A DNA stretch of 64,000 nt. Origin: Phenylobacterium sp. (lineage in GTDB: Bacteria; Pseudomonadota; Alphaproteobacteria; Caulobacterales; Caulobacteraceae). This document shows positions 58,781 through 64,000 of the stretch, in pieces (within the stretch, counting starts at the first letter, position 1; every line of letters begins with the position of its first letter). The stretch lies in assembly GCF_030679875.1 (NCBI RefSeq), contig NZ_JAUXSP010000011.1, forward strand, positions 1-64,000. The letters are read 5' to 3'. The notes below the pieces were generated by a model. The model was not told the DNA's origin. It did no database searches and saw nothing but the letters and a program-made list of their open reading frames with translations. A program made the translations under genes and the position numbers.

Positions 58781-58883
58781 AGCCAGCCCCCTTCCCTTGC
58801 GTCAGGGTTGAAGCCCCTGATCGGTGCGGTCCATGGTCCGCCCCATTGTTTTCGCCCATTCAAGACCAATAAGGGAGGGCCAT

Positions 58884-59867
58884 ATGCCCATCAGCCGCGA
58901 AGTTCATCTCATCACCCGCCCCAACGGCATGCCGCAGGCGAGCGAGTTCGAGATCGTCGAGACCAATGTCCCTGACGCCGCCGACGGCCAGGTGCTGGTC
59001 CAGAACCTCTACATGTCGGTGGACCCGGCCATGCGCCCGCGGCTGACCGCCGGCCAGGCCCTGAACGAGGCCATGATGGGCGGGGCGCTGGGTCGCGTGG
59101 TCCAGTCCAAGAGCCCGGACTTCGCCGTCGGCGACCTGGTCAACAACCGCCTCGGCTTCCGCGAGTATTTTGTGTCCGACGCCAAGGGCCTGTCGAAGCT
59201 GGCGCCCGCCGAGGGCCTGCCGCTGACCGTGCATATGCATGCGCTGGGCATGACCGGCTTCACGGCCTATGGCGGCCTGCTGTTCATCGGCGCGATGAAG
59301 GAGGGCGAGCAGGTGTTCGTCTCCACCGCCGCCGGCGCGGTCGGCTCGATGGCCGCCCAGATCGCCAAGATCAAGAACGGCTATGTGGTCGGCTCCACCG
59401 GGTCTGACGACAAGGCCGCCTGGCTGCGCGACGAGGTCGGCCTGGACGCGGTGATCAACTACAAGACCCAGCCGATCCGCAAGGCCGTGGAAGAGGCCAC
59501 GCCCAAGGGGATCGACGTCTATTTCGACAATGTCGGCGGCGAGCACCTGGAAGCCGCGCTTCGCCGGATGAACACGCTGGGCCGTATCGCGGTCTGCGGC
59601 ATGATCTCGGGCTATAACGAAGGCCAGTCGCCGGTGCGCAATCTGTCCAACATCATCTATTCCCGGGTGATGCTGCGGGGCTTTGTGGGCACGGACTTCA
59701 TGCACCTGCAGCCCGACTTCCAGCGCGACATGGCCGCCTGGCTGCGTGAGGGCAAGATCAAGTACCAGGAGACGGTGATGGACGGGATCGCTGCTGCGCC
59801 CCAGGCCCTGATCGGCCTGCTGGAAGGCGCCAATTCCGGCAAGATGCTGGTCAAGCTGGCTGACTAG
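58884..59867 (+). CDS. NADP-dependent oxidoreductase (MDR, leukotriene B4 dehydrogenase-like)
   Basis: 327 residues, zinc-independent medium-chain dehydrogenase. N-terminal REVHLITRPNGMPQASEFE, coenzyme loop VSTAAGAVGSMAAQIAKI, and YFDNVGGEHLEAALRRMN. The ATG is preceded by AAGGGAGGG. Substrates of such enzymes include enones; the physiological one is unknown. Confidence 0.92.
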   Translation: MPISREVHLITRPNGMPQASEFEIVETNVPDAADGQVLVQNLYMSVDPAMRPRLTAGQALNEAMMGGALGRVVQSKSPDFAVGDLVNNRLGFREYFVSDAKGLSKLAPAEGLPLTVHMHALGMTGFTAYGGLLFIGAMKEGEQVFVSTAAGAVGSMAAQIAKIKNGYVVGSTGSDDKAAWLRDEVGLDAVINYKTQPIRKAVEEATPKGIDVYFDNVGGEHLEAALRRMNTLGRIAVCGMISGYNEGQSPVRNLSNIIYSRVMLRGFVGTDFMHLQPDFQRDMAAWLREGKIKYQETVMDGIAAAPQALIGLLEGANSGKMLVKLAD

Positions 59868-59884
59868 GGCGCCTTCGCCTCCGC

Positions 59885-59917
59885 CCGTCACCCTCGGGGC
59901 AAGCCCGAGGGTGACGG
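59885..59917. repeat. Half copy of the palindromic repeat (copy F)
   Basis: CCGTCACCCTCGGG-GCAAG-CCCGAGGGTGACGG: a single perfect 14-bp-arm hairpin of the family, 17 bp after the oxidoreductase stop. Confidence 0.85.
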
Positions 59918-60012
59918 TTGGGAGGGAGCGTCAGGGCGGCGTCTGACGCCCCGGCTTTCGCGGACCGCTCAGAATGCTATGGATTTGGCCTCGCCCTATC
60001 CCGGAGCCCGCC

Positions 60013-62826
60013 ATGTTTCGCGCCTTCACCCGCATCGCCCTCGCCGCCGTCCTGCTGGCCGCGCCGCTGGCCGTCCAGGCCGCCGACATTCCGCCGATCG
60101 AGTATCGCGAGCGGGTGCTGGACAATGGCCTGCGGGTGCTGAGCGGGGTCGACGCGACCACCCCGAACGTGACGGTCCAGGTCTGGTACGGGGTCGGCTC
60201 CAAGGACGACCCTCTGGGCCGCTCGGGCTTCGCCCATCTCTTTGAACACATGATGTTCAAGGCCACCCGCAACATGCCGTCCGAGACCCTGGACCGCATG
60301 ACCGAGGACGTCGGCGGCTTCAACAACGCCTCGACCTGGGACGACTTCACCAACTATTACGAAGTGGTCCCCGCCAATCACCTGGAACGCCTGCTCTGGG
60401 CCGAGGCCGAGCGGCTGGGCGCCCTGGTGGTGGACGCCGAGATCTTCAATTCCGAGCGGGATGTGGTGAAGGAGGAGCTGCGCCAGCGCATCCTGGCCGC
60501 CCCCTATGGCCGGTTGTTTGGCCTGATGATCCCCCAGGCGAGCTATCAGGAACATCCCTACAAGCGCCCCGGAATCGGCTCCATCGCCGAGCTGGACGCC
60601 GCCACCATCGACGATGTGCGCGCCTTCCACCGGGACTATTATCGCCCCGACAACGCCGTGCTGGTCGTGGTCGGCAACTTTCAGCCGGCCCAGCTCGACG
60701 CCTGGGTGGACAAGTATTTTGCGCCCCTGAAAACCCCCGAGGCGCCTCTCAAGCGGGTTGAAGCGGTTGAGCCGGCGCGCACCGGGCCGGGCGTCTATGA
60801 CGGCTATGGCCCCAACGTCCCCCTGCCCGCCGTGGTCCTGACCTGGCTGGGCGCCCAGGCCTCCAGCCCGGACGCCCCGGCGCTGAAGGTGCTCGACGCC
60901 ATCCTTTCAGGGGGCAAGTCCTCACGGCTCTACAATGGGCTGGTCTATGAGCAGCAGATCGCGGTGGAGGCCTTCTCCCAGGCCGATCTGCCGCAACAGC
61001 CCGGCCTGTTCGCCGTCGGCGCCATCCTGGCCAGCGGCCAGGAGGTGGACGCGGGCGAGACCGCCCTGCTGGCGGAGGTGGCCCGCCTGCGCGCCGCACC
61101 GCCGACGGCGGCCGAGTTGGATGAGGCCCGCAACGAATTGATCGCCAGCGCCCTGCGCGAGCGCGAGACCGTCGATGGTCGGGCCTTTGCGCTCGGCTAT
61201 GCCTGGGCGACACAAGGCGACCCGGCCAAGGCCAATACCGAACTGGCTGACCTCGCCGCCGTCACCGGCGCCGACGTGCAGCGGGTGGCGCAGACTTACC
61301 TGGCCGAAGATCGCCGGATGACCATCCGCTACCGCCCCGAGAGCGCCCGCCCGGCGGGATCGGTCGCGGCTGAACCTGCTCCGCCGCCAGCCCAGGCGGT
61401 GGTGTTCGACGGCGAGATCGTCACCCTGGCGCCGGAAGCCGAGCGCCAGGCCCCGCCGCCGGTGGCGGCGCCCGTCGATCCGGTCCTGCCCACGCCATCT
61501 GAGACCATGCTGGACAACGGTCTGCGGGTGATTGTCGCGCGCTCCAGCGACCTGCCGCTGATCTCGGCCGCCCTGATCGTCCGGGCCGGCGCGGGCGCCG
61601 ATCCGCAGGGTCAGGCCGGCGCCCTGTCCATGACCGCGACCATGCTTACCGAGGGCACCGCCACCCACACGGCGCCGGAGATCGCCCAGCAGATCGAAGC
61701 CTTGGGGGCCAGCCTGTCGTCCTCTGCGGGGCTGGAGTCGACCAGCGTCAGCCTCACGGTGATGTCCGACAAGGCCGCGCCAGCCTTCGCCATCCTGTCC
61801 GACGTGGTCCGCAACCCGGCCTTCGCCCCGGAGGAACTGGAGCGCCAGACCGCCCAGGCCCTGGACGGCATGGCGGTGGCCTATGAGGATCCCGGCCAGC
61901 TCTCGGCCATGGCCGTGGGCCCGGTGATCTTCGCCGGCACGGCCTTTGGCCATCCGGCCGACGGCACGCCAGCCTCCCTGCCCCGGCTGTCTTCGGAGGG
62001 GCTGAAGGCCCTGCACGACCGCCATTTCAGGCCCGACAACGCCGTACTGGTGCTCAGCGGGGACATTTCGCCGGAGGCCGGCCTCGCCCTGGCCCGGCAG
62101 GCGTTCGGCGACTGGGCGCGGCCCGCCACGCCCCTGCCGCCCCCACCGCAGGTGGCGCCCACCGCCCGCCGACAGGTGGTCGTGATCGATCTCCCAGGCG
62201 CCGGCCAGGCCGCCGTGCGCCTGGCCAAGCCGACCATCGCCCGCCGGGACGAGGCCTACTATCCGGCCATCGTCGCCAATTCGGTCCTCGGCGGCGGCTA
62301 TTCGGCCCGGTTGAACCAGGAGATCCGCATCAAGCGAGGTCTCTCCTACGGGGCGGGCTCGGGCCTGACCGCGCGGCGGACCACCGGCGCCTTCCAGGCC
62401 CAGGCCCAGACCAAGAACGAGTCCGCGCCTGAGGTCATGGACCTGATCGCTGCTGAACTGACCCGGCTGGCGGCTGAACCCGTGACAGCCGAGGAGCTGA
62501 CCGCCCGCAAGTCGGTGCTGATCGGCGCCTTTGGCCGGGCCCTGGGGACCGCGGGCGGGCTTGGCGGGGTGCTGGGGGAGCTGGCCCTGCAGGACATCCC
62601 CCTGGAGGAGATCAGCGCCTATACCGCCAAGGTGGAGGCGGTGAGCCCCGACCAGGTGCGGGCGTTCGCCGCCGAGCGGCTGTCGCCAGACGATGCTGCG
62701 GTGATCATCGCCGGGGACGCCGCACTGTTCATCGAGGACCTGACGGAAAAGGCGCCGGACGTGCGGCGGATACCAGCCAAGGCCCTGGACCTGGAGGCTG
62801 CGGATCTGGGCGTCCCGGGCGCCTGA
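60013..62826 (+). CDS. Secreted M16-family zinc peptidase (double module)
   Basis: 937 residues with a Sec signal (MFRAFTRIALAAVLLAAPLA). The first module holds the inverted zinc motif HLFEH at 75-79, with the downstream Glu in ERDVVKEELRQ. A Pro/Ala linker (about 455-500) joins a second module that lacks HxxEH (SMTATMLTEGTATHT at the matching place), as in bipartite pitrilysin-type pairs. Periplasmic peptide degradation is likely. Confidence 0.92.
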   Translation: MFRAFTRIALAAVLLAAPLAVQAADIPPIEYRERVLDNGLRVLSGVDATTPNVTVQVWYGVGSKDDPLGRSGFAHLFEHMMFKATRNMPSETLDRMTEDVGGFNNASTWDDFTNYYEVVPANHLERLLWAEAERLGALVVDAEIFNSERDVVKEELRQRILAAPYGRLFGLMIPQASYQEHPYKRPGIGSIAELDAATIDDVRAFHRDYYRPDNAVLVVVGNFQPAQLDAWVDKYFAPLKTPEAPLKRVEAVEPARTGPGVYDGYGPNVPLPAVVLTWLGAQASSPDAPALKVLDAILSGGKSSRLYNGLVYEQQIAVEAFSQADLPQQPGLFAVGAILASGQEVDAGETALLAEVARLRAAPPTAAELDEARNELIASALRERETVDGRAFALGYAWATQGDPAKANTELADLAAVTGADVQRVAQTYLAEDRRMTIRYRPESARPAGSVAAEPAPPPAQAVVFDGEIVTLAPEAERQAPPPVAAPVDPVLPTPSETMLDNGLRVIVARSSDLPLISAALIVRAGAGADPQGQAGALSMTATMLTEGTATHTAPEIAQQIEALGASLSSSAGLESTSVSLTVMSDKAAPAFAILSDVVRNPAFAPEELERQTAQALDGMAVAYEDPGQLSAMAVGPVIFAGTAFGHPADGTPASLPRLSSEGLKALHDRHFRPDNAVLVLSGDISPEAGLALARQAFGDWARPATPLPPPPQVAPTARRQVVVIDLPGAGQAAVRLAKPTIARRDEAYYPAIVANSVLGGGYSARLNQEIRIKRGLSYGAGSGLTARRTTGAFQAQAQTKNESAPEVMDLIAAELTRLAAEPVTAEELTARKSVLIGAFGRALGTAGGLGGVLGELALQDIPLEEISAYTAKVEAVSPDQVRAFAAERLSPDDAAVIIAGDAALFIEDLTEKAPDVRRIPAKALDLEAADLGVPGA

Positions 62827-62880
62827 GCCCATCGGAAGCCGGGGCTTGAACCTTGGCCTTAGAACCTGCCTAGATGACCT

Positions 62881-64000
62881 ATGCAGGACGAGTTTGATGT
62901 AGTTGTGATCGGGGCCGGCGCCGCCGGTCTGGCCGCCGCGGCGCGCCTTTCCCGGGCGGCGCTTTCGGTGGTGGTTCTGGAGGGGCAGGGCCGCATCGGC
63001 GGCCGCGCCCATACGCTCGCCGCGCGCAGCGACCTGCCCCTGGACCTGGGCTGCGGCTGGCTGCACAGCGCTGACCGCAACCCGCTGGCCGCCCTGTTCA
63101 GCCGCGCGGGTATAGCGCTGGACCGTACGCCCCCGGCCTGGTCACGGCCGGAAACCAATCAGAATCTTAGTCCTGACGAACGGGTCGCCTTCACCGCGGC
63201 CATGCGGGACTTTGAGGCGGCCCTGGACCAGGCCGCCCGCAGCGGTCAGGAGAGCCGCGCCGTCGCCCATCTGCCGCCCAGCGCCGGGCGCTGGACCCCG
63301 ATGCTGGAGGCGTTCAGCGCCTACTACAATGGCGCGCCCCTGTCGCAGGTCTCGGTGCAGGACTATGGGGCCTTCCAGGATACCGGCGTCGACTGGCGGG
63401 CCCTGGACGGCTACGGGGCGGCGATCTGCAGCCTGGCCCCCCGCGCATTGATCGTCCCGCACTGCGCGGTCCTGTCCATTGACCATGGGGGCCCGCGGCT
63501 GCGGCTGGAGACCGCGCGGGGCGCCATCACCGCCAAGGCCGCAGTCCTGACCGTGTCCAGCGCCCTGATCGCCCAGGAGGCTATCCGCATTCATCCCCGC
63601 CTGCCGGCCAAGGTGGACGCCGCCACGGGCCTGCCGCTCGGCCAGGCCGACAAGGTGTTCCTGCGCCCCTCCGCCCCGGAGGTCTTTCCCCGGGAGAGCC
63701 ACCTCTGGGGCGCCACCGACAAGGCCGCCACCGGCAGCTATTATCTGCGCCCCCTCGGGCGGCCGGTGATCGAGTGCTATTTCGGCGGCGATCACGCCCG
63801 GGCCCTGTCTGCGGAAGGTCCCGGGGCGGCCACCGCCTTGGCCATCGACGAGTTGGTCGCCCATTACGGCGCTGATGTGCGCGGCCAACTGCAGCCCCTG
63901 GCCGAGACCCGCTGGGGCGACGATCCGTGGGCGCTGGGGGCCTATTCCCACGCCTTGCCGGGCTGCGCGGCGGCCAGGCGCGCCCTGGCCGAACCGGTGG
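62881..64000 (+). CDS. Flavin-containing amine oxidase-like oxidoreductase (3' end cut by window)
   Basis: 373 codons are visible with no stop. FAD-binding VVVIGAGAAGLAAAARLS near the N-terminus, the adjacent LEGQGRIGGRAHT, and LDLGCGWLHSADRNP are typical of monoamine/polyamine oxidases. In the C-terminal part, WGDDPWALGAYSHALPG matches the family's FAD-contacting motif. Substrate unknown; truncated by the window end. Confidence 0.9.
   Translation, partial: MQDEFDVVVIGAGAAGLAAAARLSRAALSVVVLEGQGRIGGRAHTLAARSDLPLDLGCGWLHSADRNPLAALFSRAGIALDRTPPAWSRPETNQNLSPDERVAFTAAMRDFEAALDQAARSGQESRAVAHLPPSAGRWTPMLEAFSAYYNGAPLSQVSVQDYGAFQDTGVDWRALDGYGAAICSLAPRALIVPHCAVLSIDHGGPRLRLETARGAITAKAAVLTVSSALIAQEAIRIHPRLPAKVDAATGLPLGQADKVFLRPSAPEVFPRESHLWGATDKAATGSYYLRPLGRPVIECYFGGDHARALSAEGPGAATALAIDELVAHYGADVRGQLQPLAETRWGDDPWALGAYSHALPGCAAARRALAEPV

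Noticed and set aside
60922-63066. 714-residue open frame antisense to the M16 peptidase gene
   Set aside because: Low-complexity composition and no recognisable domain; the plus-strand gene has a clear signal peptide and HxxEH motif.

Overview
This is GC-rich chromosomal DNA from an alphaproteobacterium of the order Caulobacterales. The gene content would suit a Caulobacter or Phenylobacterium relative; the genus is inferred, not proven. The order rho - hemJ - hemH - hemE - [530 bp non-coding] - ppsR - maf - aroE - coaE - dnaQ - secB - Tim44-like - mltA - smr - hisE/F/A/H/B is the layout known around the Caulobacter crescentus replication origin. The non-coding gap between hemE and ppsR carries CtrA-type boxes, DnaA-box-like 9-mers and GAnTC sites, so it is called here as the chromosome origin. 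A perfect 16-bp parS palindrome lies at 31-46. No rRNA, tRNA or CRISPR array was seen.

Layout. 1-4.2 kb (minus): rho and the last heme steps (hemE, hemH, hemJ). 4.2-4.75 kb: origin. 4.75-8.4 kb (plus): a tightly overlapping housekeeping operon (ppsR, maf, aroE, coaE, dnaQ). 8.4-11.9 kb: secB opposite a Tim44-like gene, mltA and smr, then a PHA-system protein gene. 11.9-16 kb (minus): histidine genes hisB-H-A-F-E and a PfkB kinase. 16.2-19.4 kb: a DUF6886/cyclophilin pair, a small GIY-YIG nuclease gene bracketed by two copies of a nested palindromic repeat, nth and DUF2244. 19.4-22.5 kb: accessory stretch with an XRE/membrane-protein pair and its twin operators, then a visibly AT-richer insert with a DUF3800 gene, an OB-fold-like membrane protein gene and a decayed small ORF. 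22.5-26 kb (minus): cytochrome c maturation genes ccmA-B and ccmC-D-G separated by a Spy/CpxP-like gene. 26-34.5 kb: acnA, small conserved alphaproteobacterial genes, ubiX, a trcR-type regulator gene and a hemerythrin gene. 34.5-40.8 kb (minus): ribB with a degenerate RibA half, acyl-CoA ligase, acyl-CoA dehydrogenase, MATE exporter. 40.9-47 kb: dTDP-rhamnose genes rfbB-D-A (no rfbC), TetR regulator, LpxH-like phosphatase, and a glycosyltransferase fused to a TetR DNA-binding domain. 47-52 kb: DUF885 protein and a phnCDE transporter. 52-54.7 kb: polyamine genes (type III decarboxylase plus deoxyhypusine-synthase-like enzyme) behind a structured leader. 54.9-64 kb: acs, Rsm22-like methyltransferase, APH-like kinase, NADP-dependent oxidoreductase, double M16 peptidase and a truncated flavin amine oxidase.

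Most neighbouring genes on one strand overlap by 4 bp (ATGA, GTGA or TTGA), so many blocks are probably translationally coupled operons. The most unusual items are (1) the TetR-glycosyltransferase fusion at 45492-46949, with an inverted repeat overlapping its start codon; (2) the GIY-YIG gene flanked by directly repeated palindromic elements of a family seen at six places in the window, with compensatory arm changes; and (3) the structured leader before the polyamine decarboxylase gene.
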